DNA of 64,000 nt from Bacteroidota bacterium (GCA_002746305.1 NVWV01000009.1:1-64000); one strand, 5' to 3'; shown: positions 35,691 through 45,074, counted from the stretch's first letter. Notes: generated from the sequence alone by a model not told the origin. Translations and numbers: made by a program.

Positions 35691-37670
35691 CTATCTTAAT
35701 ATTACTGTTCCTATTTTATCTGTTATTTTTTTTCTCATCTCCTGCAGATTGGTATGCACATGCTGATATATCAGAATATCTTCATCTGTTTCTGCAGATT
35801 TTAAACTTTCCTGATTTTCCAGCATCAAGATGTCAATATGTTTCAACTTAAGATAATTCAAATTCTCAACTACCTTATGCTTATAATTATCTTCGTCAGT
35901 CTTTACAAATTTTTCGAAATTTTCTTCCCAACCATGACTCAATTTGTATTTTGGACTAACTACCTCAGCTGCTAGCTTACTTGTTGCAAGGTTTCGTATA
36001 AAGTAAAGTTCATTGAGTACTTTATGTTCTTGGAAGTACTCATATGCGTCCTTGAAAATTTGAGCATATTCTTCTGATACCGGCCATATTTCAGACTCCT
36101 CTAATTCCTTAAACATATACTCCGCAATATTCTGTTCTTCATCAAACTCTCTATCAGCATACAGTATCAAGGAAACCAATAGGTCCATTTCTTGATAATT
36201 TTTTGCATCTTTTTCTAGAGCATCAGGAGTAAAACCTTCAGAAAAATCAGGTGAATAATCAAAATCTGGAACTAGTCCGTCAGATATCCCTTGTTGCTCA
36301 GATTGGCGTTCCTCTCTTCGAGTATCTCGTTCTTTTTGTTTGCGGTTATCGAGTTTAAACTTATTTACTTCATCAATCAGTATTCGCTCCGGTATTTCTA
36401 AAAAAGTGGCCGTTTCATTGATAAATGCGGCTCGCTTTAAAGGATCAGGAAGTACGGCGATATTCTCGGCAATTTTTCGAGCAGCTTCTGCCTTTTTTAT
36501 TGGATCGTGCTTGTTCTCTCCAAGTGTAACTTCTGCTATAAGCTGGACAAAGTTTTGTGCTTTCTCAGACACATATTTCTGAAACTCTGCAGTACCTTTT
36601 TTCTGAATAAAACTATCAGGATCCTCATCTGCTGGGAAAAGAGCTATTCGCACATTTAAGTCCGCAGAAAGCAATGTTCTTACGTGCTTTATACTTGCAT
36701 TTACTCCTGCTACATCACCATCAAAAAGCATGGTAATGTTATGTGTAAATCGTTTAATAAGTCTAGCCTGTTCTTCTGTAAAAGCCGTACCACTTGCCGC
36801 CACCACATTTTCTACGCCACTTTGATTTAAGCTGACTACATCCATATAGCCCTCGACTAAGAACACTTGATCCACCTTACGGATTTCATTCTTGCTAATG
36901 CTTAAACCATAGAGTTGTTTTCTTTTCTCATAAACAACCGTTTCTGGACTATTTAAATACTTAGGAGCCTTGGTATCTTTCTTTATAATACGTCCACCAA
37001 AACCAAGGACTTTACCACTTACACTGTATATTGGAAAAACAATTCTCTCAATGAAAGTATCTCTAAGGTTTCCTTCAAGGACACCTTGATCTTCATCTAT
37101 TTTTTTAACCAATCCAGCATCGTAGAGTTGCTGAACAGTGTATCCATTCTTTAAACCTTCATCTAAAAGATGGGTACGTGATGTCCCACTTAAACCAATA
37201 CTAAATTTATCAATGGTCTGTTGGTTAATGCCCCGTTCTGTTAGATAAGGTTTGTAAATAACCTTACCATCTTGACTCTCATTGAGTCTCTCGTAGAAGT
37301 GATTTTTGGCAAACTCCAAACAAGAATAAACACCATCCTTAATCCGAGACTCCGCAGCAAGCTCATCTACATTTATATCTTCCTCTTCAATGAGAATATT
37401 GTACTTATCTGCCAAATGCTTAATGGCGAGGGGATAAGACAAGCCTTCATGTTCCATGATAAATTGAAACACATTTCCACCTTGCTGACAACTAAAGCAT
37501 TTGAAAATACCCTTGCTAGGAGATACACTCATACTTGGAGATTTATCATCATGAAAAGGACAAAGACCTTTGTAATTAGCCCCTGAACGTTTCAACGTCA
37601 CATACTCGCCTACCACTTCCTCTATAAGTGCTACGTCAAATACTTTATCTATGATAGCTTGAGGTATCAT
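35691..37670 (-). CDS. dnaG: DNA primase
   Basis: Makes RNA primers at the replication fork. The 659-residue protein starts with the zinc-ribbon (CHC2) domain: Cys37, His40, Cys58 and Cys61 in GLCPFH and KCFSCQQGG. The TOPRIM catalytic core follows (FLVEGYMDVVSL, MLFDGDVAGVNA). The C-terminal helicase-binding region is present and strongly charged. ATG 37670 is the start. It leads a two-gene operon with the PlsC-like acyltransferase and is divergent from the M20 hydrolase gene. Confidence 0.97.
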   Translation of the reverse strand: MIPQAIIDKVFDVALIEEVVGEYVTLKRSGANYKGLCPFHDDKSPSMSVSPSKGIFKCFSCQQGGNVFQFIMEHEGLSYPLAIKHLADKYNILIEEEDINVDELAAESRIKDGVYSCLEFAKNHFYERLNESQDGKVIYKPYLTERGINQQTIDKFSIGLSGTSRTHLLDEGLKNGYTVQQLYDAGLVKKIDEDQGVLEGNLRDTFIERIVFPIYSVSGKVLGFGGRIIKKDTKAPKYLNSPETVVYEKRKQLYGLSISKNEIRKVDQVFLVEGYMDVVSLNQSGVENVVAASGTAFTEEQARLIKRFTHNITMLFDGDVAGVNASIKHVRTLLSADLNVRIALFPADEDPDSFIQKKGTAEFQKYVSEKAQNFVQLIAEVTLGENKHDPIKKAEAARKIAENIAVLPDPLKRAAFINETATFLEIPERILIDEVNKFKLDNRKQKERDTRREERQSEQQGISDGLVPDFDYSPDFSEGFTPDALEKDAKNYQEMDLLVSLILYADREFDEEQNIAEYMFKELEESEIWPVSEEYAQIFKDAYEYFQEHKVLNELYFIRNLATSKLAAEVVSPKYKLSHGWEENFEKFVKTDEDNYKHKVVENLNYLKLKHIDILMLENQESLKSAETDEDILIYQHVHTNLQEMRKKITDKIGTVILR

Positions 37671-37744
37671 TGGCGGCTACAAATAAACGATATTATGAGG
37701 TAAGAACACGCCTTGAAGTCTGTTCTAACAATGGTATAAATATT

Positions 37745-37752
37745 TACCTTTG
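37745..37752 (+). promoter_or_regulatory. Promoter -7 box before the M20 hydrolase
   Basis: TACCTTTG, exact TAnnTTTG, only 4 nt before ATG 37757. It lies inside the open frame upstream and so decides the start. Confidence 0.55.
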
Positions 37753-37756
37753 TTTT

Positions 37757-38947
37757 ATGAACCTATCCAATAGGATAAAACAACTAGTTGAAGCCAATTT
37801 TGATGAATTAGTTTCTACACGCAGACATTTACACAGCAATCCAGAGCTTAGTTTTGAAGAATTTGAAACCACCAAATTCATTGCTTCTAAGCTAAAGGAT
37901 AACGGCTTTGACTTACAAAAGATAACTGAAACAGGTGGCTACATAGATATCAAAGGAAAGAATCCTGGGAGTAGGACAATTGCTCTACGTGGAGATATAG
38001 ATGCCCTACCCATTTCAGAACAAAACGAAAAGGAATACACTTCAAAGAATGAAGGTGTAATGCATGCTTGCGGGCATGATGTGCATACCACATGCTTACT
38101 GGGAGCAATTCAAATACTCAATGAATTAAAAGACGAATTTGAGGGAACTATACGCTGTATTTTTCAACCAGGAGAAGAAAAACTACCTGGAGGAGCCAGC
38201 ATTATGATCAAAAATGGAGTACTCAAAAACCCACGAGTAGAAAAAATATTGGGTCAACATGTAATGCCACTTATTGATGCAGGAAAGGTAGGTTTCCGTA
38301 GCGGACTCTATATGGCAAGTGCAGATGAGATTTATATTAAAGTAATTGGTAAAGGAGGGCACGGTGCTCACCCACACCAGAATATTGACCCCGTGGTCAT
38401 CGCAGCTCAAATCATCACTCAACTGCAAACTGTGGTGAGTAGACATACTAAACCAAGCATCCCAAGTGTGCTAAGCATAGGAAAAGTGATAGCCAATGGT
38501 GCTACTAATATTATCCCAAATGAGGTATATATGGAAGGAACTTTCCGTACATACGATGAAGAGTGGCGAATGAAGGCACATACCCTCATTGAAAAGATAT
38601 GCAACGACATTGCTGAAGCTCACGGAGCTAAATGTGAAGCAGAGGTAAGAAAAGGTTATCCCTTCCTGAAAAATGATGAGGACTTGTCCAACAATGCTCA
38701 GGCTTGGGCTGTAGAATATCTTGGTGCAGAAAATGTAGAGGATTTAGAAATCTGGCCGGCTGGAGAAGACTTCGCATATTACTCTCAAGAGATTCCTGCC
38801 TGTTTTTATAGATTGGGCATTCGCAATGAGGCAGAGGGAATAACTTCTATGCTGCATACTCCAACTTTTGATGTTGATGAGAAAGCTTTAAAAGTAGGAG
38901 CTGGATTGATGGCATATCTTGCGGTAAGAGAACTTGGTCTGAAATAA
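37757..38947 (+). CDS. M20-family amidohydrolase
   Basis: A 396-residue metal-dependent hydrolase of the IAA-amino-acid/hippurate hydrolase branch, which cleaves N-acyl or amide bonds of amino-acid conjugates. ALRGDIDALPI, GVMHACGHDVHTTCLLGA and IFQPGEE hold the metal ligands (Cys, His, Glu, His). GKGGHGAHPHQNIDP is the dimerisation/lid domain signature. The frame is open back to 37670, but ATG 37757 (MNLSNRIKQLVEANFDELVSTRR) matches the family and sits 4 nt after a promoter box. yraN follows after 13 nt. The substrate is unknown. Confidence 0.92.
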   Translation: MNLSNRIKQLVEANFDELVSTRRHLHSNPELSFEEFETTKFIASKLKDNGFDLQKITETGGYIDIKGKNPGSRTIALRGDIDALPISEQNEKEYTSKNEGVMHACGHDVHTTCLLGAIQILNELKDEFEGTIRCIFQPGEEKLPGGASIMIKNGVLKNPRVEKILGQHVMPLIDAGKVGFRSGLYMASADEIYIKVIGKGGHGAHPHQNIDPVVIAAQIITQLQTVVSRHTKPSIPSVLSIGKVIANGATNIIPNEVYMEGTFRTYDEEWRMKAHTLIEKICNDIAEAHGAKCEAEVRKGYPFLKNDEDLSNNAQAWAVEYLGAENVEDLEIWPAGEDFAYYSQEIPACFYRLGIRNEAEGITSMLHTPTFDVDEKALKVGAGLMAYLAVRELGLK

Positions 38948-38960
38948 TAATCTTTATCCT

Positions 38961-39335
38961 ATGTCTCAACAAAACCATAAACAACAACTAGGCAAAGAAG
39001 GTGAAGAAATAGCTACTGCTCATCTCATCAGTAAAGGATATAAGATTCTATCTAGAAATTATAGAAGTGGTAAAGCAGAAATAGACATTATCGCAATGCA
39101 AGATGACATCCTAATTATCGTAGAAGTAAAAACCCGCGAGACCGATAAATATGGGAATCCAGAAGAAAGCGTAGGGACTGGTAAAATCAAGATGCTTGCT
39201 CAAGGTACAGAAGACTATATGATTGATAAAGATTTACATAACAATGTGCGGTATGATATTATCTCTATTATTAAAAATCAATACAAGACCGAAGTAAGTC
39301 ATTTGGAAGATGCATTTTGGCCGGGGTTATATTAA
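38961..39335 (+). CDS. yraN: YraN family protein (UPF0102), putative endonuclease-like
   Basis: A 124-residue protein of the widespread UPF0102 family. It has a restriction-endonuclease-like fold: KGYKILSRNYRSGKAEIDIIAM...DILIIVEVKTRE, where Glu, Asp and the EVK triad line up as a PD-(D/E)xK core. GTGKIKMLAQGTEDYM is the second block. The biological role is not established. It follows the M20 gene by 13 nt and precedes a small membrane gene by 11 nt, so the three are probably co-transcribed. Confidence 0.92.
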   Translation: MSQQNHKQQLGKEGEEIATAHLISKGYKILSRNYRSGKAEIDIIAMQDDILIIVEVKTRETDKYGNPEESVGTGKIKMLAQGTEDYMIDKDLHNNVRYDIISIIKNQYKTEVSHLEDAFWPGLY

Positions 39336-39346
39336 GTGTGTGACCA

Positions 39347-39733
39347 ATGAATTTTATCTTTCAAATAGTATATAAAATTTTAATGTTGATTGCCAGTATT
39401 TTTGGCCTGACATATCACGAAGTCAATATCATAGTTTACTTCATAGTAATTCCCGGAATATTTATGTACTTGTTGGGCAGAATAACCAACAAAAAATGGC
39501 TCTTCGCTGGATTCATTTTGATTATTTCTTTTTCATTATACATTATTCCCGACTTCCGTTACTTTTCAACCTATTTGTTCAAACAGTCTGTTGACTTCCT
39601 CAATTCCTTTGTCTTCTTGGGGCTCAATTACATTCAAGCCTCTGTGGTCGTTTGTGTCATACTTCCCATTTTGATGCTCTGGGCATTAGTACGTTGGAAT
39701 AAACACCCTCAAAATAAATCCAAGTCGAGTTAG
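39347..39733 (+). CDS. Small hypothetical membrane protein
   Basis: A 128-residue protein with three to four hydrophobic helices (IVYKILMLIASIFGLTY, VNIIVYFIVIPGIFMYLLG, WLFAGFILIISFSLYII, YIQASVVVCVILPILMLWAL) and a basic end (KHPQNKSKSS). No family is recognised. ATG 39347 is 11 nt after the yraN stop. Nothing in the sequence indicates its job. Confidence 0.65.
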   Translation: MNFIFQIVYKILMLIASIFGLTYHEVNIIVYFIVIPGIFMYLLGRITNKKWLFAGFILIISFSLYIIPDFRYFSTYLFKQSVDFLNSFVFLGLNYIQASVVVCVILPILMLWALVRWNKHPQNKSKSS

Positions 39734-39817
39734 ATACTTTTTTATGACCCATTTAAACAAATTGTTGACCTTTTTAATAAAATGCTATTGGACCTATAAT
39801 CACGTAATTTGCAGCAA

Positions 39818-40675
39818 ATGGAAGCAGGAATACAAACCATAGAGGTAAACGGAATCAAACTTTTCGAAAAAGCAGCAATGCCTAATAAGTCGGAGTATGT
39901 GGGATCACTTGAAGAGAGTGCTTGCTTCCTATACATGACATCAGGACTTAATTTGGCTATCGAACCAATGGGTCTTACAAACCTACATGCTACTGAGGGT
40001 CTGCTCAAAAGATGTGGGAACTACGTCTCTCAATTTGTCACAGAGAGAGGATCAGAATTTTGTGAAGGTGTAGCCATATACTTTCACCCTGATTTTATCA
40101 AGAAAATATACGGTAATGAAATTCCAAACTTCTTGCATCGTGAAGCACCGTCTTACAATACCAAAAAAATTGCCAGTAACGAGCTCATACAACGATATAT
40201 CAATAACCTCATCCCCTACTTTGACAATCCAGAGTTAATGGATGAAGAATTAGCTGCTTTAAAGATTAAGGAACTTATTCTACTTCTTCTAAAATCCCAA
40301 GACCGTACTTCCATACTGGATTTTTTCTCTGAACTCTTCGCTTCTCCTCGCAAGCTCAAACTAAAGGATATTGTAGAAAACAATATCTACAACGATATTA
40401 GCACAGAACAACTGGCTTTCTTATGCGATATGAGTCTTAGTACGTTTAAACGAGAATTTAAAAAGACTTTTGAGGAAACTCCCGCTACATATATACGCCA
40501 ACGAAAAATTGAAAAAGCCAAAGGTCTATTAACCTCTACAGATATGCGAATTCAAGAAGTAGGTTATCATTCGGGATTCAATGAATTGAGTTCTTTCTCT
40601 CATACTTTTCAGAAAGTGACAAGCTATTCTCCATCAGATTTCAGAATGACCCAAAAGAACAAATCTTTGAACTAA
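39818..40675 (+). CDS. AraC family transcriptional regulator
   Basis: A 285-residue DNA-binding regulator. The N-terminal 170 residues are an unrecognised sensor domain. The C-terminal AraC domain has the two helix-turn-helix units, with LAFLCDMSLSTFKREFKKTF and the typical second block IQEVGYHSGFNELSSFSHTFQK followed by SPSDFR. ATG 39818 (MEAGIQTIEVNG) is preferred to TTG 39809, which sits inside a TAATTTG promoter-like sequence. The next gene, a secreted SRPBCC protein on the same strand, is a plausible target. Confidence 0.9.
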   Translation: MEAGIQTIEVNGIKLFEKAAMPNKSEYVGSLEESACFLYMTSGLNLAIEPMGLTNLHATEGLLKRCGNYVSQFVTERGSEFCEGVAIYFHPDFIKKIYGNEIPNFLHREAPSYNTKKIASNELIQRYINNLIPYFDNPELMDEELAALKIKELILLLLKSQDRTSILDFFSELFASPRKLKLKDIVENNIYNDISTEQLAFLCDMSLSTFKREFKKTFEETPATYIRQRKIEKAKGLLTSTDMRIQEVGYHSGFNELSSFSHTFQKVTSYSPSDFRMTQKNKSLN

Positions 40676-40733
40676 GAACCCAAGTACTTCATTTTAGTTC
40701 CTACCACCTTTGTACTAACAAATTAATAGTACA

Positions 40734-41348
40734 ATGAAAAAAACAGCAATTCAATTTTCAATAATGTCTGTAATGGTAGTGGGTGCACTCGCTTTGCAGT
40801 CTTTTCAAAACAAAACAGAAATGAAAGAGAAAAAAGTAAAAATAGTAGTGGTAGAGAAAACAAGTGAAATTATTAATGCAACTGCAGATCGTGTCTGGGA
40901 GATAACGGGTCCAGGGTTCGGTGAAGTAGGAAAATGGTCAACGACTGTGGACCATGCTACTATATCTGGAGAACCAGAATTTGAAGGAGCAGTCTGCAGT
41001 ACTAGAAGTTGTGATCTCAATGCAAAAGGGTTTTCATCCATTAACGAAAAAATAACAGCCTATGATGCGAAGAATAAAACATTGTCCTTTGATATTGTGG
41101 AGGGAGTCCCTGGGTTTGTAACAAGGGCATACAGTCACTGGGAAGTGATAAAAGTTAGTGAAACTACTTCAAAACTTAAGGTTACTACCACCATGGAAAT
41201 GAAAAAATTCATGGGAGGCCTAATGGGAGGAATGATTGAAAAGACAATCAACAAAACTATTCCTTTAATTCAGTCTGATCTAAAAGTATATGCGGAGACT
41301 GGAGAAGTTTCGGAAAGCAAGAAAGCTAGAATGGCTTCACTAAATTAA
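40734..41348 (+). CDS. Membrane-anchored or secreted SRPBCC (START-like) protein
   Basis: A 204-residue protein. An N-terminal hydrophobic helix (AIQFSIMSVMVVGALAL) is a signal anchor or uncleaved signal peptide. The rest follows the polyketide-cyclase/dehydrase pattern: EIINATADRVWEIT, a small helix near VGKWSTTVDH, then strands and a long final helix (MIEKTINKTIPLIQSDLKVY). SRPBCC domains hold hydrophobic ligands. The ligand is unknown. It lies 58 bp after an AraC regulator and ends at a good terminator. Confidence 0.82.
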   Translation: MKKTAIQFSIMSVMVVGALALQSFQNKTEMKEKKVKIVVVEKTSEIINATADRVWEITGPGFGEVGKWSTTVDHATISGEPEFEGAVCSTRSCDLNAKGFSSINEKITAYDAKNKTLSFDIVEGVPGFVTRAYSHWEVIKVSETTSKLKVTTTMEMKKFMGGLMGGMIEKTINKTIPLIQSDLKVYAETGEVSESKKARMASLN

Positions 41349-41373
41349 CACTTATTTTAAATATTTTTAGGGG

Positions 41374-41405
41374 AGTCACTTCTGTAAAGAGGTGGCTTTT
41401 TTTGT
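41374..41405 (+). terminator. Intrinsic terminator after the SRPBCC gene
   Basis: AGTCACTTCT (41374-41383), loop GTAA (a GNRA tetraloop), AGAGGTGGCT (41388-41397): ten pairs with two G-U, followed by a run of T. Confidence 0.82.
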
Positions 41406-41502
41406 CTTCATTATACCAAGCAAACTTGCCTTTCATCGAGTCTCCTCAATTATTCGTCGAACCTCAGTAACTCTCATCACTCTTCATCGTATTGAACATA
41501 TA

Positions 41503-42144
41503 ATGCATCAGAAACTGAAAAATCAATTCATCCTATTCGCTGGACTCTTGGCAACTATTTCAATGGTTTCCTGTGAACCTGCTGTAACGTTTAGTGAACC
41601 TCAACCCATCGACACTAAAAACATCAGTAGCATTCCCTCAAAAATGCGTGGCACATATATTAGTCAGCACGACAGTTCTACTCTTATCATCTCATCAACC
41701 ATCATTAGACGCGTTTTCGATCTTAATGTAGTCTCAGACAACAACAAATTTGACAGCACATCTACCATAACTATAAATAGAGGAGACAGTACTACAAGAA
41801 CCCATCATTTCAGCTTTTCAAAAGATAAAAAAGGGAGTACAATAGCAGTACACTATTCTGACACTTTATTTAATATGGATACCGATATACTTAAGAGATA
41901 CAAGGGCTATTACTTTCTAAACTCAAAACGTACCAATGGAACTTGGGTAGTAAATAAGGCTAATACTCAACGCAAAAAATTAATCATTAGTTCCATTTCC
42001 AAGGAGGAAGATTTCAGGAATTTACAGGAAATCACGAAAGATTCGTCCGCAGCTCCACATACCTTTAGCACTTCTAAACAAGAGTTTAAGCAATTCATTA
42101 AAAAAGGGGGATTTGAAAAGGACGAAATATTTGTGAAGATTTAA
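41503..42144 (+). CDS. Hypothetical lipoprotein
   Basis: A 213-residue protein starting MHQKLKNQFILFAGLLATISMVSC, a lipoprotein signal with the lipidated Cys at 24. The remainder is rich in Ser and Thr, with strands (TYISQHDSSTLIISSTIIRR; TITINRGDSTTRTHHFSF) suggesting a beta-sandwich or lipocalin-like shape. No family is recognised. An open frame extends back to 41392 through the terminator, which is not credible as coding. It converges with the secreted endonuclease-type gene, 4 bp apart. Confidence 0.72.
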   Translation: MHQKLKNQFILFAGLLATISMVSCEPAVTFSEPQPIDTKNISSIPSKMRGTYISQHDSSTLIISSTIIRRVFDLNVVSDNNKFDSTSTITINRGDSTTRTHHFSFSKDKKGSTIAVHYSDTLFNMDTDILKRYKGYYFLNSKRTNGTWVVNKANTQRKKLIISSISKEEDFRNLQEITKDSSAAPHTFSTSKQEFKQFIKKGGFEKDEIFVKI

Positions 42145-42148
42145 ACTC

Positions 42149-43435
42149 CTACAACTTCACAATCTTACGCCTTAATACACCTCCATTAGAAGCATAAAAC
42201 GAGATATAGTACGTTCCGTTTGACCAATGACTAACATCATTTCGAATCCAATTTTGAGTTGCCGAAACATTCATTTCTAAAACTTTTTTACCTTGAATGT
42301 CAGTTACGGTAAGCTTACCATCTTGAGGCAACTGCATTTTCCATGTCAACTGGTTATTTACTGGATTTCCAACGACTAAAAAATTATTGATACTCTTCTC
42401 ACTTAAACTAGCCGTGGTTCGGGTAATTCCCATTTTTAATGTTATTGGCAAGTGGTCACTCATACTGTACAATGCACTTAGCACATTCGCTGGCACTGAA
42501 TTATTCGTACCTGATATTAATGTACTATTGAAATGACTCCCATCATTCCCAACAGCTGTGTAACTTCCTGTCACATAATCAAGGCCTCTACTATTGTTTA
42601 AAATTTCATTGCCACAAAGAATAAAATCAAAACGATCATCCAATCCACCTCCTGCAACACATCCTCCAGAAACATGGGTACTTTGTGTATGCACAGAAGC
42701 ATAAGCCGAGGTATTATTCCAAGAACCTGATTTGTTAATTGGATCTTTAAATCTTATTGCTGTATTGGAATGAGCTACTAGGTTTTTAAACCCTTGCTCA
42801 TTGCTTGTATATACGTTGAAATCTCCCGAAATAATGTAATTGTGATCTGCATTGTAATTCTCCTCGTGGTACTTCATAAGAGCCTCTGTCATCTCAGCAC
42901 GTTCAGCAACATTTGCGGAACCAGAACTTGCTTTTAAATGAGCTACATACACCGTAAGAAATGTAGTATCGCCAGCATCTAGTTCTGATTGATCCAAATA
43001 GTACAAAGTATATGCATCTATTTGTCTAACCAGAAAAGTATTGTTCACAGCTCTATCCACCTTATCTTGTTTATGAAATACCAGCTTGTTTTTATTGTAG
43101 TACAGCATATTACTCAAATTAGAATTTGCTGAATAATTACATTGTTTGTAATACGTTCTCCCATCTTTATTCAATGAGTTTGTCAGTAATCTATTGGCGG
43201 CTGTTCCTCCGTCTCCAGCCATTTCATTTACTGTAATTATATCCGGCAAGAGATAACCTACAATTGTTCTCATATAACCCTCTTTACTTGCAGGGCTATT
43301 GTTGCTCACAGTACAAAAACTTGTTATATTTCTATAATTCAGCACGTTGTAGTGCATAAATGTAAGCGTATCAGTAATAGTTTGTGCTGATGCGAACGTG
43401 CAAATCAATAATGCTAGGATAACTATTTTTCTCAT
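42149..43435 (-). CDS. Secreted endonuclease/exonuclease/phosphatase-family protein with T9SS tail
   Basis: A 428-residue exported protein, with signal peptide MRKIVILALLICTFASAQ. The EEP fold follows: FMHYNVLNYRN (first Asn), TVNEMAGDGG (Glu in place of the usual Asn-Glu), NYIISGDFNVYTS (catalytic Asp-Asn) and SMSDHLPITLKM (terminal Asp-His). The last 80 residues are a type A T9SS domain (VVGNPVNNQLTW ... GTYYISFYASNGGVLRRKIVKL). The likely role is extracellular nuclease or phosphodiesterase, perhaps for phosphate scavenging. ATG 43435 lies 7 nt after a promoter box. Confidence 0.88.
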   Translation of the reverse strand: MRKIVILALLICTFASAQTITDTLTFMHYNVLNYRNITSFCTVSNNSPASKEGYMRTIVGYLLPDIITVNEMAGDGGTAANRLLTNSLNKDGRTYYKQCNYSANSNLSNMLYYNKNKLVFHKQDKVDRAVNNTFLVRQIDAYTLYYLDQSELDAGDTTFLTVYVAHLKASSGSANVAERAEMTEALMKYHEENYNADHNYIISGDFNVYTSNEQGFKNLVAHSNTAIRFKDPINKSGSWNNTSAYASVHTQSTHVSGGCVAGGGLDDRFDFILCGNEILNNSRGLDYVTGSYTAVGNDGSHFNSTLISGTNNSVPANVLSALYSMSDHLPITLKMGITRTTASLSEKSINNFLVVGNPVNNQLTWKMQLPQDGKLTVTDIQGKKVLEMNVSATQNWIRNDVSHWSNGTYYISFYASNGGVLRRKIVKL

Positions 43436-43442
43436 TGAAGTT

Positions 43443-43450
43443 CAAAGGTA
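43443..43450 (-). promoter_or_regulatory. Promoter -7 box before the secreted EEP enzyme
   Basis: Minus-strand TACCTTTG, exact TAnnTTTG, 7 nt before ATG 43435. It separates this gene from the upstream phosphatase gene on the same strand. Confidence 0.55.
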
Positions 43451-43462
43451 AAGTTTAGATAA

Positions 43463-43945
43463 TTAAGCCGAGACTAAATTGTGCTTCTTGACCAAGAAAT
43501 GGAGGAATTCTGACGAGCAACGGTTAACAGTGTGGTAACACTCATCAAAGCCGTCCGTATCTCCAAACCAAGGATCTGCCACATCACTTCCTTCATCTTC
43601 GGTATCAAAATCTCTTAATTTATAAACTAAGGCTATAGCATCTTTGGGTTTTATTTTAACTGCATTATCAGCGTTGCTATCATCCATTACGATAAGGTAA
43701 TCACTTGTTACAAAATCACTCGATTTCAGTTGTTGTGCATGATGATTAATGGGTACATTGTACTTCTCTGCTACTGCAATTGTTCTTGGATCTGGAGACT
43801 CTCCAATGTGATAAGCCGCTGTACCACAACTTTCAACTCTAATCTCTGCACTAAATCCCATTTCCGCTATTCTCTGTGCAAGCACAGCCTCTGCCAATGG
43901 AGAACGACAAATATTACCCAAACACACAAACATTACTTTTATCAT
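43463..43945 (-). CDS. Low-molecular-weight protein-tyrosine phosphatase
   Basis: A 160-residue cytoplasmic phosphatase. The P-loop CLGNICRS has the nucleophile Cys8 and Arg14. Asp124 in ADPWFGD is the general acid, and the conserved second cysteine, Cys13, sits in the loop. Such enzymes dephosphorylate tyrosine kinases for polysaccharide export or arginine-phosphate proteins. No kinase or capsule gene is nearby, so the target is unknown. A TAAGTTTG box lies 20 nt upstream. Confidence 0.94.
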   Translation of the reverse strand: MIKVMFVCLGNICRSPLAEAVLAQRIAEMGFSAEIRVESCGTAAYHIGESPDPRTIAVAEKYNVPINHHAQQLKSSDFVTSDYLIVMDDSNADNAVKIKPKDAIALVYKLRDFDTEDEGSDVADPWFGDTDGFDECYHTVNRCSSEFLHFLVKKHNLVSA

Positions 43946-43965
43946 TTCAACCTATTTTTTCAATA

Positions 43966-43973
43966 CAAACTTA
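43966..43973 (-). promoter_or_regulatory. Promoter -7 box before the tyrosine phosphatase
   Basis: Minus-strand TAAGTTTG, exact TAnnTTTG, 20 nt before ATG 43945. Confidence 0.5.
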
Positions 43974-44157
43974 CATAAATACTATTTAGACTTCGTATAG
44001 AAATGGAACTAATATGCTATTAATCAGATAATTAAAGTCGAGACACTATAGTTAAACCTACATGAATGAAGTTAAACCCTAAAAATACTTGAATACATAC
44101 TTGTCATATTCATCGAATGTTTGATTTTTGCAGAAGTAAAAACTGAAGTAACCAAAC

Positions 44158-44502
44158 ATGGAAAATATACTAATCGTTCTAAGCATTTTAATTTTAGGTT
44201 CAGCACTTGGAGGCACACAATTACCTAAGTTACCAGGAGCTATTTTGTCATTAGGTGCATTGGTACTGGCATTGTTCAACTCACACGCACGAGACAATAT
44301 GATGGCAGTATTTTTTATTATTCCTGTGGTACTAGTAGTTATTGGAGTTGCCACTTATCTTGCTGAAAAGAAACTTGTAACAGAAGGTGATAATGCAAGT
44401 AAGAACACCAAATTAATGGGAGGATCAATTTTCCAGGTAATCTTCATTTTCATAGTTACGATATACTTCGTATCTACATTCTTTTTTCCTCATTTTAGCT
44501 AG
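44158..44502 (+). CDS. Small membrane protein, possibly DUF456-related
   Basis: A 114-residue protein with three hydrophobic helices. Its first third (GSALGGTQLPKLPGAILSLGALVLALFN) parallels the start of the next gene (GSILPALPGPPLAYGGLLLLLFN): both have a glycine helix, then an LPxLPG turn and a second helix ending LFN. I infer a shortened relative of DUF456. Function is unknown. It ends with aromatic residues (STFFFPHFS). The neighbouring DUF456 gene starts 62 bp downstream. Confidence 0.7.
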   Translation: MENILIVLSILILGSALGGTQLPKLPGAILSLGALVLALFNSHARDNMMAVFFIIPVVLVVIGVATYLAEKKLVTEGDNASKNTKLMGGSIFQVIFIFIVTIYFVSTFFFPHFS

Positions 44503-44564
44503 GTATTACTTTCCTTTATCGGTACTAAAGCTAACATAGCTTTAGTTTATACTAATTTCGTAGT

Positions 44565-45074
44565 ATGGAATTAGCAATTGTCATTGTCGGCATCATTCTT
44601 ATTATAGTAGGCTTTGCAGGAAGCATATTACCAGCGTTACCGGGACCACCTTTGGCTTACGGAGGTTTATTATTGTTGCTCTTTAATGATATTCATAAAC
44701 AGACTATTGCTAGCGGAAGTTACTTCTGGCTAATAGCATTGGGTATTATCACCTTATTTATCACCATAGTAGACTACTACATGCCTATCTGGGGTACTAA
44801 AAAATTTGGTGGCACAAAAGCTGGTTCTAAAGGAAGTACAATCGGTCTTATTGTTGCCGTAATTCTAACATTTTTCACTTCTGGTCTGGGAGCAATTTTA
44901 ATATTAGCTGGACCATTTGTAGGAGCCTACATTGGCGAAAAACAATCGGGACAACCGAATAACATCGCACTGCGTTCTGCTATTGGTTCATTCTTGGGCT
45001 TTATAGCTGGCACCTTTATGAAGATAATAATCGTACTGATTATTGCCGCTTACTTTACTTATATTTTAATTTAG
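44565..45074 (+). CDS. DUF456 domain membrane protein
   Basis: A 169-residue inner-membrane protein of the DUF456 family: ILPALPGPPLAYGGLLLLLF, WGTKKFGGTKAGSKGSTIG and GPFVGAYIGE are diagnostic. It has about five helices rich in Gly; the glycine-zipper-like segments suggest helix packing or oligomers. No function is known. TAATTTCG (44553-44560), one mismatch from the promoter consensus, lies 4 nt before ATG 44565. Its last 9 bp overlap the convergent lhgO gene. Confidence 0.9.
   Translation: MELAIVIVGIILIIVGFAGSILPALPGPPLAYGGLLLLLFNDIHKQTIASGSYFWLIALGIITLFITIVDYYMPIWGTKKFGGTKAGSKGSTIGLIVAVILTFFTSGLGAILILAGPFVGAYIGEKQSGQPNNIALRSAIGSFLGFIAGTFMKIIIVLIIAAYFTYILI

Noticed and set aside
42149..43435. 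Secreted DNase I-type virulence factor
   Set aside because: The EEP fold alone cannot distinguish nuclease, phosphodiesterase or sphingomyelinase, so only the family is called.
43979..44157. Possible small RNA or gene in the gap before the small membrane gene
   Set aside because: I found no hairpin with U-run, no promoter box in a useful position and no reading frame with a plausible start.
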